Shown in pieces: positions 47,081 to 56,501 of a stretch of DNA of 64,000 nucleotides. Source of the stretch: Arthrobacter globiformis (GTDB taxonomy: Bacteria > Actinomycetota > Actinomycetes > Actinomycetales > Micrococcaceae); NCBI RefSeq assembly GCF_030815865.1, contig NZ_JAUSXI010000001.1, forward strand, positions 1,674,001 to 1,738,000, given 5' to 3'. Within the stretch, counting starts at the first letter, position 1. Each line of letters starts with the position of its first letter. The notes under the pieces are model-generated. The model saw nothing but the letters and a program-made list of their open reading frames with translations. It was not told the origin of the DNA and did not search any database. The translations under genes were made by a program, and so were the position numbers.

Positions 47081-50000
47081 TTCTTCAGGAAGTACACGTC
47101 ACTGCCGTTGTGGTAGCCCACAACGGCAGTGACTATCTGCCCAGGACACTTTCAGCGCTGGCCGCACAGACCCGGCCTGCGGACACCGTGATCGGGGTGG
47201 ATACCGGCTCACAGGACAATTCGGCTGCCCTCCTGCAGCGCGCCGTCGGCGATGCCAATGTCATCACCGTCAATGGCGGCAAGGCAGGGATGGGTGCTGC
47301 AGTGCGGGCCGGACTCGCCGCCTTGGCTCCATGGAGCCGGCAGGGCAGACGAGACCGGTCCGAATGGATCTGGCTGCTGCACGACGATGCGGCACCTGCC
47401 CCGGAAGCGCTGGCCGAACTGCTGTATGCAGTGGAGCGCGCCCCGTCCGTTACTGTCGCGGGCTGCAAGCAGCTGGACTGGAACGCCAGGCGGCGCCTGA
47501 TCGACGTCGGGCTTTCCACCAGCCGCTGGGCTGAGCGGCTCACGCTCATCGAGGCGGACGAACTCGACCAGGGCCAATACGACGGACGTTCCGACACCTT
47601 CGCGGTCAACTCCGCCGGCATGCTGGTCCGGCGCGACATTTGGGAGCACCTCAAAGGGTTTGACCCGGCTCTCCCCGGCACGGGCGACGACGTCGACTTC
47701 TGCTGGCGGAACCGGCTGGCCGGACACCGGGTGGTGGTGGTTCCCAGCGCGAGGATGTTCCATGTGTCCCACCGGCCGCATGCCCTTGGCACGGCCTCGG
47801 CCGCGCGCAGGGCGCAGGTGCACCTGCGGCTCAAGCACGCCCCGCTGTGGGCGCTGCCGCTGCACGCTGTCGGCGCCCTCTTCGGGAGCCTCCTCCGGCT
47901 GATTTTCAGCATCGCCGTGAAGGATCCCGGATACGGCTTCTCGCAACTCCTGGCAACAGCCGCAGCCCTCGCCAGGCCCGCCGCCCTCGCCCGGGGGCGG
48001 CGCAACGCTGCCCGCACCCGCCGTGTCCGCCGTTCCGTGGTCAAAGCGCTGCAGACCGAACGGCGCGAAGTGTGGGGCCACCGGCGCTCTCTGATGGAGG
48101 CCTTGGGCGCAGACGACGCCGGGGCCTCCGAGGACAGCAATGATCCGCTGGAGGAACAGCCCAGCGGCGACTCGACAGACGACTTCGCGGCTCTGTCGAC
48201 GAACGAGCGGGGCTGGGTGGGCAACGGTGCCGTCGCCGCGGTGATTCTCGCCACCGTGGCGTCCTTCGCCGGCCTTGCCGCGCTTTTCCAGGCCGACGCT
48301 GCCGCCGGAGGCGCACTCCTGCCCGTCTCAGCCCGGCTGGAGGACATCTGGCACCGCGCCTCCAGCTGGTGGATCGGACTGGGCGCCGGACTTCCGGGGC
48401 ACGGCGACCCCTTCGGCTATGTCCTCTGGATCCTCGGCCTGCTGGGCGGAGGCAACGCGAACGGCGCCGTTATCTGGCTGCTTCTGCTGGCCATGCCGCT
48501 CTCCGGCCTGGCTGCCTGGTTCGCCTCCGGCGCCCTGACTTCCTACCGCCGGTTCCGGCTGGCGGGTGCGCTGGTCTGGGCAGCAGCGCCAGCCCTGCAG
48601 GTGGCTGTCAACCAAGGGCGCCTCGGAGCCCTGCTGGCGCACGTCATGATGCCGCTGCTGGTCCTGGCGCTGCTGCGGGCCACCGGTTCCGCTCTCGGAC
48701 GCGGCCGCTTCGCCCCCGTTCCGGCCGGCAGCCCCGCGGACCAGCCGCCGGCCAAGCCTGGAGTCAATGGCACGCCGTCGTGGACGGCAGCCGCAGCTGC
48801 CGGGCTGGCGCTGGCGGTCATCACCGCCGCAGCCCCGTCGCTCCTGCTGCCGGCCGCCGTCGTGATCATTGTCCTGAGCCTGCTGCTGGGCAAGCGCGGA
48901 CGCACGCTCTGGTGGGCACTGCTGCCGAGCGCTGCCCTGTTTGTACCGTTTGCGCTGTCTACCCTCGACCGGCCCAGGGCCCTGCTTGCCGACCCCGGAC
49001 TGCCGCTGCCCTTCGAGGCCGCTGCGGTGTGGCAGCAGATCCTGGGCCAGCCGCTCGGTTTCGACCCGGCCGGCGGTCTCTCCGGGCTGCCGCTCTTTTC
49101 CGGCGGCTCCGTCCCCTGGGCGTTGCTGCTGGCCCTCCTGATCGGAGCCCCGCTCCTGGCGCTGGCTGTAGCCGCGCTCTTCGTTCCGCTCCGGATCCAC
49201 CCGGACCGCCGCGGCCGTGTCGCCAGGGCCCTCTGGGCCGCGGCGCTGGTGGTGCTGGCCGGCGGATGGCTGGCAGCCCACGTCGCCACCGGGGCCGGCC
49301 CACAGGCCCTCGTGACGCCTTTCACCGGTCCTGCAGTCTCGGCCGCCGTGTTCGGGCTGCTTGGAGCGGCCATCATCGGCGGCGACGGCCTCCTGGCGCT
49401 TGCCGGTTCCGGAACAGACAACGGGTCCCGCGGCGGCAGAGTGCGGCACGCCGCCGTGGCCCGCGGTGCCGCGGCGCTGGCGCTGGTGCTCCTGCTCGCC
49501 GGACCGCTGGCCGGGCTGGCCGTCTGGACGGTGCAGAATGTCGTTCAGCCGGCCGACGCCGCGGTGCACACTGAAACTGCCGACCTCGGGGCGCCCCGGC
49601 TCGTGGGTCCCACGGACCCGCGTATGCTGCCCGCCACCGCTGTGGACCGCGGTGAGGGACCGGAGCAGACCCGGACGCTGCTGATCAGCACCGGCGAGGA
49701 CGGAACGTACAGCGCCACCCTTATGCGCGGCGGCGGCACGACGCTCGACAGCCTCTCAACCATCGCGGCCGCCCGGGACATCCTGGGCAACCCCGGGCAG
49801 GAATCGGTCCGCGACGACGACGAGGTCACCGCGGCGCTGCGCACCAGCGTGGCAACCCTGGTGGCTGCCCGCGGGGTGGACCCGCGGCCCGAACTGGAGC
49901 GGCTCGGCGTCGGATTCGTCGTCCTGCGCGCCGCTGATACTGCGGCCCAGCTGACCGCCAGCCGGATGGACGCGGTCCCCGGGCTGACAGCCGTGGGGCC

Positions 50001-50457
50001 CACTGACTCGGGCTGGCTCTGGCGCGTGACACCGCTGAACGACGCCGTCCTGCAGCCTGCCGACGTCGCCCACCGTGTGCGCATTGTGGACAGCAAGGGT
50101 GCCACGATCGGGTTGGTCCGATCGGACCTGACCGGAGCCCAGGCTTCGGTGCCCAAGGGGCCTGAGGGCCGGCTGCTGGTGCTCGCCGAGCGGGCAGATC
50201 CCGGCTGGACTGCCTGGCTCGACGGCCGCAAACTGACCTCCACCACCTCCGGCTGGTCCCAGGCCTTCACCCTGCCTCCGCAGGCCGGCCAGGTGACAGT
50301 CCGGTATGAAAGCCCCTGGGCGCTCTGGTCCGGCATCCTCCAGGCCGCCGTCATTGGCCTGACGGTCCTGCTGGCGCTCCCGATGCCGGCACGGCGCCCC
50401 AACACCGGCCTGTCCAGGGACGAAGGCTCCCTGCGTAAGGAATACCAGAATGCATGA
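47080..50457 (+). CDS. GT2 glycosyltransferase fused to a large polytopic membrane region
   Basis: A GT-A domain fills about the first 270 residues (VTAVVVAHNGSDYLPRTL, GVDTGSQDNS, WLLHDDAAP, GTGDDVDFCWR). After a charged linker come about a dozen helices, an extracytoplasmic domain of about 300 residues and a final helix. It probably adds a sugar to a lipid carrier and may take part in export. No ATG, GTG or TTG lies early enough to include the first beta strand: the in-frame GTG at 47110 cuts it, while ATT 47080 overlaps the whiB stop and has GAGGAAG 11 bases upstream. I give the ATT start as likely; the conventional call is 47110. It overlaps the DUF5719 gene by eight bases. Confidence 0.85.
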   Translation: MLQEVHVTAVVVAHNGSDYLPRTLSALAAQTRPADTVIGVDTGSQDNSAALLQRAVGDANVITVNGGKAGMGAAVRAGLAALAPWSRQGRRDRSEWIWLLHDDAAPAPEALAELLYAVERAPSVTVAGCKQLDWNARRRLIDVGLSTSRWAERLTLIEADELDQGQYDGRSDTFAVNSAGMLVRRDIWEHLKGFDPALPGTGDDVDFCWRNRLAGHRVVVVPSARMFHVSHRPHALGTASAARRAQVHLRLKHAPLWALPLHAVGALFGSLLRLIFSIAVKDPGYGFSQLLATAAALARPAALARGRRNAARTRRVRRSVVKALQTERREVWGHRRSLMEALGADDAGASEDSNDPLEEQPSGDSTDDFAALSTNERGWVGNGAVAAVILATVASFAGLAALFQADAAAGGALLPVSARLEDIWHRASSWWIGLGAGLPGHGDPFGYVLWILGLLGGGNANGAVIWLLLLAMPLSGLAAWFASGALTSYRRFRLAGALVWAAAPALQVAVNQGRLGALLAHVMMPLLVLALLRATGSALGRGRFAPVPAGSPADQPPAKPGVNGTPSWTAAAAAGLALAVITAAAPSLLLPAAVVIIVLSLLLGKRGRTLWWALLPSAALFVPFALSTLDRPRALLADPGLPLPFEAAAVWQQILGQPLGFDPAGGLSGLPLFSGGSVPWALLLALLIGAPLLALAVAALFVPLRIHPDRRGRVARALWAAALVVLAGGWLAAHVATGAGPQALVTPFTGPAVSAAVFGLLGAAIIGGDGLLALAGSGTDNGSRGGRVRHAAVARGAAALALVLLLAGPLAGLAVWTVQNVVQPADAAVHTETADLGAPRLVGPTDPRMLPATAVDRGEGPEQTRTLLISTGEDGTYSATLMRGGGTTLDSLSTIAAARDILGNPGQESVRDDDEVTAALRTSVATLVAARGVDPRPELERLGVGFVVLRAADTAAQLTASRMDAVPGLTAVGPTDSGWLWRVTPLNDAVLQPADVAHRVRIVDSKGATIGLVRSDLTGAQASVPKGPEGRLLVLAERADPGWTAWLDGRKLTSTTSGWSQAFTLPPQAGQVTVRYESPWALWSGILQAAVIGLTVLLALPMPARRPNTGLSRDEGSLRKEYQNA

Positions 50458-52177
50458 GGAAGAGAACGACGGCGGGACGCCGGCGAAGCGGGGCAGCGGA
50501 CCGGTAGTCCCGGCTACTGGAAGCAACGCTTCCGGAACCAGCGCTGCCGGAACCCGCGCCCCCGGAACCCGTGCCCCCGGAACCAGGTCCAGCGGTGCCA
50601 GCCGCATCGCCGGCCGCCGCGGCATCGTGGCCGGAGTGCTCTCCGGTCTGGCCATCCTCGCCGCCGGCGGAGGCCTTGCTGGCGCAACCGCCCTCGCGCC
50701 GCAGCCGTCGGCAGCCAGGCCGCTCGACGCTGCGGAAGCGGCTGTGCCGGCCGGAAGCGTGCAGGACGTCTGCCCTGCTCCGGCGCGGCTCCTCGAAGGA
50801 ACGCCGGTCGGGACCGACCCGCAGTTCAGCCCCGAATCCGCTACGGCAAAGAGCACCGTGTCCGCAGCGGTGGTCAGCTCGGCGGGCGGCAGCCTTCCCG
50901 GCAGCGCGCTCTCCGCCCTGAAGGGGCCCGAGCTGAGGCGGATCGCCAAGGCGCCCGGCTCGGCGACGGCTCCCGGACGCTCCGCCGGAGTACTTGCCGG
51001 GGTTGTAGAAGGGGAAGCCGTGGACGGCGTCAGCGTGCTGTCCGCGGACGCGCTGGCCAACCGGCAGCCGGCGGCGGCAGCCCTCATGGCCTACACGGCA
51101 ACCGACGGGGACCTGCAGGGTTCGGCGGCAGCCGCCTGCCAGGCGCCCTCGAACGACCTCTGGCTCGGCGGCGCCAACACTGCGGTGGGCCGCAGCAGCG
51201 TCCTCAACCTCACCAATGCCTCCACCACCCCTGCAACGGTGAACCTCGAGCTTTACGGGAAGACCGGCCAGGTCAAGGCCTCCGGCAGCCGCGGCCTGCT
51301 GGTGGGACCGAAGTCGACGCGCTCCATCATCCTGGCCGGTCTCGCTCCCGGGGAAGAACGGCTGAGTGTGCACGTCCGGAGTACGGGCGGACCCGTCAGC
51401 GCCTTCATCCAGCAGAGCGTGCTGCGCGGGCTGACCTCCGGCGGCGTAGATTTCATCGCACCGGGGGTTTCGGCGGCTCCCTCCCAGGTGATGACTGGCA
51501 TCGACGTCCAGGACGCCGGGGACGTGAAGTCACTGACCGGCCAATCCGGTTTTGACGACGCCGGCCCGTCGCTGCAGATCACTGTTCCCGGGCCGTCGGA
51601 CGCCGTCGTGGAGGTGAAGCTGTTTGGCCGCGCCGGCCAGCAGGCCCTCCCGGGAGGAGGCGTTGTCACGGCCAAGGCCGGCACCGTCACCGAGGTTGCC
51701 CTCTCCGGCGTTCCCGCCGGCCAGTACACCGTTTCGGCCACGTCGGACGTCAGCATCGTGGCCGCCGCGCGCGTGAGCCGGGGGCTCAAAGCCAGCCAAA
51801 GCCTGGACTTCGCATGGTCGCCCGCCACGGCCCAGCTGGGCAGCCAGCACGTGGTCCCCCTTCCCCAAGGCGGGGAGCGGCTGCTGGTCTTCGGAGCCTT
51901 GGGTGACAGGGCCACCATTTCCTATGCCCCGGTTACAGCCGACGGGAAACTCCGCACGGCAGCTACCGCGGACATCGCCGCCGGCACCACCACCACCCTC
52001 AAGGCAGCCGACCGGATCGGGGACTCCGCCGTCGTCGGCTATCTGGTGTCCGCCTCCGGCGGAGCCGCCTACGGCAGTGTGCTGCTGGAACGGGAAGGCC
52101 GGAACGATGTCTCCACCGTGGCCATCGCCCCGGGCGCAGAGGGACAGGAAAAAGTGCCGGTGACGCTGGGCTACTAG
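50450..52177 (+). CDS. DUF5719 family surface protein
   Basis: The 575-residue protein has a Gly/Thr-rich cytoplasmic start containing four near-identical GT(R/S)APG-like units, one signal-anchor helix (GIVAGVLSGLAILAAGGGLAGATALA) and a long extracytoplasmic beta-rich region (NLELYGKTGQV, SVHVRSTGGPVSAFIQQSVLRG, VEVKLFGRAGQQALPGGGV) suggesting several Ig-like sandwiches. The family is consistently found after this GT2 gene in actinobacteria as far as I know; no function is assigned. AAGGA before the ATG lies within the upstream gene, indicating coupled translation. Confidence 0.85.
   Translation: MHEEENDGGTPAKRGSGPVVPATGSNASGTSAAGTRAPGTRAPGTRSSGASRIAGRRGIVAGVLSGLAILAAGGGLAGATALAPQPSAARPLDAAEAAVPAGSVQDVCPAPARLLEGTPVGTDPQFSPESATAKSTVSAAVVSSAGGSLPGSALSALKGPELRRIAKAPGSATAPGRSAGVLAGVVEGEAVDGVSVLSADALANRQPAAAALMAYTATDGDLQGSAAAACQAPSNDLWLGGANTAVGRSSVLNLTNASTTPATVNLELYGKTGQVKASGSRGLLVGPKSTRSIILAGLAPGEERLSVHVRSTGGPVSAFIQQSVLRGLTSGGVDFIAPGVSAAPSQVMTGIDVQDAGDVKSLTGQSGFDDAGPSLQITVPGPSDAVVEVKLFGRAGQQALPGGGVVTAKAGTVTEVALSGVPAGQYTVSATSDVSIVAAARVSRGLKASQSLDFAWSPATAQLGSQHVVPLPQGGERLLVFGALGDRATISYAPVTADGKLRTAATADIAAGTTTTLKAADRIGDSAVVGYLVSASGGAAYGSVLLEREGRNDVSTVAIAPGAEGQEKVPVTLGY
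50534..50593 (+). repeat. In-gene tandem repeat, four 15-base units
   Basis: GGAACCCGCGCCCCC-like units begin at 50534, 50549, 50564 and 50579; the second and third differ by one base. They encode Gly-Thr-Xaa-Ala-Xaa units in the cytoplasmic tail of the DUF5719 protein and keep the frame. Confidence 0.8.
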
Positions 52178-52217
52178 CCGCGGATTACGCCGTGGGCTGG
52201 AACCGATGGTGCCCGGC

Positions 52218-52730
52218 CTAGTAGCGCCGGCGGTAGACGGGGTCCAGCGTTTCCGGGGCCACACCCAGCATCTCGGCGGTGTGCTCCACCACCACATCAT
52301 GCACCAGATCCTGCAGTTCCTCCTTGACGGGGCAGGCCTGTTCAACCACGCGGCGGTACAGCGTGATCGTGGGGCCCTCGTCCTCGGTGGCGGGGGTGTA
52401 GCAGCCCAGGGGAGCGGGCGAGCCGTCGGCCAGCAGCTGTTCCAGGTTCGGCGGGATCTCATCAACGGCGAACCGGACGCCGTCGAGCGGCTTGCCCCAG
52501 ATGTCATGGAGCCGCTGGGCGGAGTCCATGACGAGTTCATCAAACCTGTCCGACCGGCTCCGGTAGCCGGGGAGGGTGGGCAACAGCAGTTCACCCCGCA
52601 GGCCGCGGCCGTGCCGGTTGCGGCGGCGTTGAGCGAAGCTCCGGCCAGCGGGAGCGTCGGCAGCGTCCCGGGGCGCACCCGGGTCAGCCAACCGGACCGT
52701 GAAACCCGACGAATGGTGCGATGACTGCAT
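52218..52730 (-). CDS. Zincin-like metallopeptidase family protein with degenerate active site
   Basis: The 170-residue protein matches the small actinobacterial family usually annotated as metallopeptidase (FDELVMDSAQRLHDIWG, VRFAVDEIPPNLE, ITLYRRVVEQACP). Where relatives read VVVHEVGHHFG it reads VVVEHTAEMLG (about residues 146-156), so the HExxH zinc motif is replaced by EHTAE. It is probably not a zinc peptidase. TAGAGT at 52737-52742 ends six bases before the ATG. The location near whiB and DUF3499 matches the mycobacterial order. Confidence 0.8.
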   Translation of the reverse strand: MQSSHHSSGFTVRLADPGAPRDAADAPAGRSFAQRRRNRHGRGLRGELLLPTLPGYRSRSDRFDELVMDSAQRLHDIWGKPLDGVRFAVDEIPPNLEQLLADGSPAPLGCYTPATEDEGPTITLYRRVVEQACPVKEELQDLVHDVVVEHTAEMLGVAPETLDPVYRRRY

Positions 52731-52851
52731 ATACAGACTCTAAACCCGCCGAATGATTTGCGCGACATAACCCGACCGGAGCCCCGCTGCCGCGGCGCGG
52801 GCCGCCGTCAATGTCGGGAAAACGGCCGGAAGCGGAGTATTCTGTGTCTTC

Positions 52852-53235
52852 GTGGGTGCAATACGTCAGTGTTCCAGATCAGCCTGCCGCCAGTCAGCGG
52901 TGGCCACTTTGACGTACGTCTACGCGGACTCTACGGCCGTCCTCGGCCCGCTGGCCACCTACGCGGAGCCGCACTGCTACGACCTTTGCGAGCAGCACGC
53001 CGGTTCGCTGACCGTCCCGCGTGGCTGGGAAGTGCTCCGCCTCGCCATGCCCTCGCAGCCGCCCCAGCCCGGTCCCGACGATCTCCTCGCCCTGGCCGAC
53101 GCCGTCCGTGAGGCCGCGTCCCGCCCGGCGTCCCCGGCCCCGGGGCAGCGCGCCGCCCACTCGGCGCTGGAAGCGCCCGCCGCAACCGAAGGCACCCGCC
53201 GCGGCCACCTGCGCGTCCTGCGCGAACCGTCCTGA
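52852..53235 (+). CDS. DUF3499 family zinc-ribbon-like protein
   Basis: The 127-residue protein begins with CSRSACRQSA and continues HCYDLCEQHAGSLTVPRGWEVLRL. The two Cys pairs and flanking His residues look like a small zinc-binding domain. The C-terminal half is Ala/Pro-rich. The family is actinobacterial, beside whiB2 and the metallopeptidase gene, with unknown function. TATTCT at 52838-52843 ends eight bases before GTG 52852, a near-leaderless start. Confidence 0.82.
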   Translation: MGAIRQCSRSACRQSAVATLTYVYADSTAVLGPLATYAEPHCYDLCEQHAGSLTVPRGWEVLRLAMPSQPPQPGPDDLLALADAVREAASRPASPAPGQRAAHSALEAPAATEGTRRGHLRVLREPS

Positions 53236-53308
53236 CGCCGAACTGGCGGTAGGCTGGAAGCTGAAATCCGTCAGCCACAGCGCTTGTGCCCAGCAGGGAG
53301 CATCCACC

Positions 53309-53548
53309 ATGCCAAAGATCAGTCCTGAACTGTTGTCCGTTCTGCGTTGCCCGGTCACCGGATCGTCTCTGACCCAGGAGGGCGAGGAACTCGTTTCGAC
53401 GTCGGCGGCGGAGAGCGGTGAACGGCTGCGGTACGTCATCGAAGACGGCATTCCGCTGCTGCTTCCCCCGGAGCTCCGCGCCGCAGCCACGGCCGCCCGG
53501 TCTGACCAGCACGACGCCGGCCCCGCAGCGGCCGCCCCCACCGCCTAA
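53309..53548 (+). CDS. Trm112-like small protein (UPF0434)
   Basis: The 79-residue protein has the Trm112 pattern [16 protein letters not shown] and [12 protein letters not shown]. Only one of the usual zinc cysteines is present, as in many actinobacterial members. Bacterial relatives may activate methyltransferases by binding them. GGGAG lies eight bases before ATG 53309. It precedes ahcY by 52 bases. A TAGGCT box near 53251 may be the promoter. Confidence 0.82.
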   Translation: MPKISPELLSVLRCPVTGSSLTQEGEELVSTSAAESGERLRYVIEDGIPLLLPPELRAAATAARSDQHDAGPAAAAPTA

Positions 53549-53600
53549 CACCCAGCCAGCACCACAGAAGGCTAGTCGCCGGATACAGCAAAGGATTCCC

Positions 53601-55082
53601 ATGACGTTCGATTACAAGGTTGCCGACATCTCCCTGGCCGAAGCCGGGCGCCACCAGATCCGCCTCGCCGAGCACGAGATGCCGGGGCTCATGTCGCTGC
53701 GCCGGGAATTCGGACCCACCCAGCCCCTCAAGGGCGCCCGGATCGCCGGGTCGCTGCACATGACCGTGCAGACCGCAGTGCTCATCGAGACCCTCACGGC
53801 ACTCGGCGCCGCGATCCGCTGGGCCTCCTGCAACATCTTCTCCACCCAGGATGAGGCCGCAGCCGCCGTCGTTGTGGGCACCGGCACCGTGGAGGACCCG
53901 CAGGGCGTTCCCGTGTTTGCCTGGAAGGGCGAAACGCTGGAGGAGTACTGGTGGACCGCTGAGCAGATCCTCACCTGGCCCGGTGCTGACACGAACCCTG
54001 AGCTGGGCCCGAACATGATTCTCGACGACGGCGGCGACGCCACGCTGCTGCTGCACCGTGGCGTGGAGTTTGAGGCGGCGGGCGCCGTTCCGGCAGCCGC
54101 CGCCAACGACCCCGAAGAATACGGGATTGTCCTTGACGTCCTGCGCCGGACGCTGGCCGAGGACCCGAAGAAGTGGACCCGGCTCGCCGCCGGCATCCAC
54201 GGCGTCAGCGAGGAAACCACCACGGGCGTGCACCGCCTCTACCAGCTGGCGGAACAGGGCAAGCTGCTTTTCCCGGCCATCAACGTCAACGACTCCGTGA
54301 CGAAGAGCAAGTTCGACAACAAGTACGGCATCCGGCACTCGCTGCCGGACGGCCTCAACCGCGCCACCGATGTCCTCATGGGCGGCAAGGTCGCCGTCGT
54401 CTGCGGTTACGGCGACGTCGGCAAGGGTGCCGCCGAGGCGCTCCGCGGCCAGGGAGCCCGCGTGATCGTCACCGAAATCGATCCCATCTGCGCACTGCAG
54501 GCCGCCATGGACGGCTACCAGGTGGCCAAGCTGGAGAGTGTGCTGGACCAGGGCGACATCTTCATCACCACCACGGGCAACAAGGACGTCATCATGGCCG
54601 AGCACATGGCCGGCATGAAGAACAAGGCCATCGTGGGCAACATCGGCCACTTCGACAACGAAATCGACATGGCGGGCCTCGCCCGGATCCCCGGTATCCG
54701 GAAGGTTGAGATCAAGCCCCAGGTCCACGAATGGGTCTTCGGTGGAGACCAAGCCGACGACACCCGGTCCATCATCGTCCTGTCCGAAGGGCGCCTGCTG
54801 AACCTGGGCAACGCCACCGGCCACCCGTCGTTCGTCATGAGCAACTCCTTCGCCAACCAGACCATCGCCCAGATAGAACTGTTCACCAAAAAGGACCAGC
54901 CCGAAGGTGAGCGGGAATACGAAAACCAGGTCTACGTGCTGCCCAAGATCCTGGACGAGAAAGTGGCGCGGCTGCACCTCGGCGCCCTGGGTGTTGAACT
55001 GACCGAGCTGTCCAAGGACCAGGCCGAGTACCTGGACGTGGACGTGGCCGGCCCCTTCAAGCCGGAGCACTACCGCTACTAA
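53601..55082 (+). CDS. ahcY: Adenosylhomocysteinase
   Basis: The 493-residue enzyme has the NAD-binding [18 protein letters not shown], the substrate loop around [16 protein letters not shown] and the conserved end PFKPEHYRY. It hydrolyses S-adenosylhomocysteine to adenosine and homocysteine, removing the inhibitor of methyltransferases. AAAGGA precedes ATG 53601. A strong hairpin ends the transcript. Confidence 0.96.
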   Translation: MTFDYKVADISLAEAGRHQIRLAEHEMPGLMSLRREFGPTQPLKGARIAGSLHMTVQTAVLIETLTALGAAIRWASCNIFSTQDEAAAAVVVGTGTVEDPQGVPVFAWKGETLEEYWWTAEQILTWPGADTNPELGPNMILDDGGDATLLLHRGVEFEAAGAVPAAAANDPEEYGIVLDVLRRTLAEDPKKWTRLAAGIHGVSEETTTGVHRLYQLAEQGKLLFPAINVNDSVTKSKFDNKYGIRHSLPDGLNRATDVLMGGKVAVVCGYGDVGKGAAEALRGQGARVIVTEIDPICALQAAMDGYQVAKLESVLDQGDIFITTTGNKDVIMAEHMAGMKNKAIVGNIGHFDNEIDMAGLARIPGIRKVEIKPQVHEWVFGGDQADDTRSIIVLSEGRLLNLGNATGHPSFVMSNSFANQTIAQIELFTKKDQPEGEREYENQVYVLPKILDEKVARLHLGALGVELTELSKDQAEYLDVDVAGPFKPEHYRY

Positions 55083-55092
55083 AAGTGGCCTG

Positions 55093-55120
55093 CCACGGCG
55101 CACCGCAGTGCGCCGTGGCC
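55093..55120 (+). terminator. Terminator of ahcY
   Basis: A perfect 12-bp stem (55093-55104 with 55109-55120) with loop CGCA begins ten bases after the stop codon. There is no T tract. Confidence 0.65.
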
Positions 55121-55268
55121 GCTGCTGAGCTTCATGGCAACCCGGCGCGCCGTGGGTCTCCGCGTCAGGGGCAGCACCGCCATGCGATAAAATTGACTGG
55201 TCAGCGTTGCCGCTGGGCACACGGACGGGTGCCGATCGGCAGCCCGGTGGGACACGGAGAAACCAGTC

Positions 55269-56501
55269 ATGACGGAAAAGAACAACCGGAAAACCGGCAA
55301 GATCATCGCCGTCGTTGCTATTTGCGCTGCGGTTGCCGCCGGCGGAATCGGCGTCGCCACCGCTCCTGGCTGGGCCAACCCCGCGCCCCAATCCGAGGCC
55401 TCCAGCCCCGTGCGCAACGAGCCGGGCCTGGCCACCCCCGTGGTCAAGGCCGTGGAACTGGGTGTGACACCGCTCGATGGCGCCAAAGGCGTAAACCCCG
55501 CGGTGGCCCCCTCCGTCAAGGCGGTCAACGGCCGCGTCCAGGACGTTGTGCTGGTGCCGACCGCCGGGGGAGAGGCCGTCAAGGGCACTGTCAGCGCCGA
55601 CGGCAGCACATGGACAGCCGTGGACCCGCTGCTCTTCAACACCCCATATAACTACGGCTACACCATCGTGGATGAGGCGGGCCGGGAAACCAAGAAGGCC
55701 CAGACCTTCACCACCGTGGAGGCCGCCAATGAGGCGGATGCCGCCGTGTACCCGGAGAACGGCTCCACGGTCGGCGCAGGGCAGCCCATCGACATCGTGT
55801 TCAGCGAACCGGTCACCAACAAGGCAGCGGTTGAAAAGGCCGTCAAGATCACCGTCTCCTCCAAGCAGCCCGTCGCCTGGCACTGGTACTCGGACCAGAA
55901 GGTGCGCATCCGCCCCGAGAAGTTCTGGGCCTCCAACAGCCAGGTCACCGTGGACATGAAGCTGTTCGGAGTGGACTTCGGCAACGGCATGATCGGCAAC
56001 TTCGACGCAAAGGTGCAGTTCAAGGTGGGCCAGCAGCGCCTGGCAGTGGTGGACGACAACACCAAAACCATGCAGGTCTACTTCGACGGCAAGCTGGTCA
56101 GGACCGCACCCGTCACCCTGGGCGGTTCCGACTGGCTCTCCCCGTCCGGCTACGCCGTGATCATGGAGCAGGAACGGAATTCCAAGTTCAACGCCGGGAG
56201 CATCGGCCTGAAGCCCGGCGACAAGGGGTACTACCCGCCGCTGACCGTGGAGTATGCCAACAGGCTCACGTCCTCCGGCGTCTATGTCCATCAGGCGCTC
56301 GAGTCGGCATGGGGCTACGTGGGCGTATCCAACGTCTCCCACGGCTGTGTCGGGCTGTTGCCCGTGGACGCTGCCTGGTTCTTCAACAACATGAAGTCCG
56401 GCGACGTCGTCCAGGTCCTGAACACGGGCGCCGCGCCGGTGGAGCCGCTCGAGGGCTACGGCGACTGGAACATTCCCTGGGCCCAGTACGCCAAACGCTA
56501 G
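55269..56501 (+). CDS. L,D-transpeptidase with Ig-like domains
   Basis: The 410-residue protein has a signal-anchor helix (IIAVVAICAAVAAGGIGVATA), Ig-like domains (GVTPLDGAKGVNPAVAPSVK, YPENGSTVGAGQPIDIVFSE) and a YkuD catalytic domain with SSGVYVHQALESAWGY and the nucleophile motif VSHGCVGLL. This is the mycobacterial LdtMt plan. It forms 3-3 crosslinks in peptidoglycan or attaches proteins. CGGAGA precedes ATG 55269. Its last codons are part of a threefold 21-base tandem repeat that runs past the stop codon. Confidence 0.93.
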   Translation: MTEKNNRKTGKIIAVVAICAAVAAGGIGVATAPGWANPAPQSEASSPVRNEPGLATPVVKAVELGVTPLDGAKGVNPAVAPSVKAVNGRVQDVVLVPTAGGEAVKGTVSADGSTWTAVDPLLFNTPYNYGYTIVDEAGRETKKAQTFTTVEAANEADAAVYPENGSTVGAGQPIDIVFSEPVTNKAAVEKAVKITVSSKQPVAWHWYSDQKVRIRPEKFWASNSQVTVDMKLFGVDFGNGMIGNFDAKVQFKVGQQRLAVVDDNTKTMQVYFDGKLVRTAPVTLGGSDWLSPSGYAVIMEQERNSKFNAGSIGLKPGDKGYYPPLTVEYANRLTSSGVYVHQALESAWGYVGVSNVSHGCVGLLPVDAAWFFNNMKSGDVVQVLNTGAAPVEPLEGYGDWNIPWAQYAKR

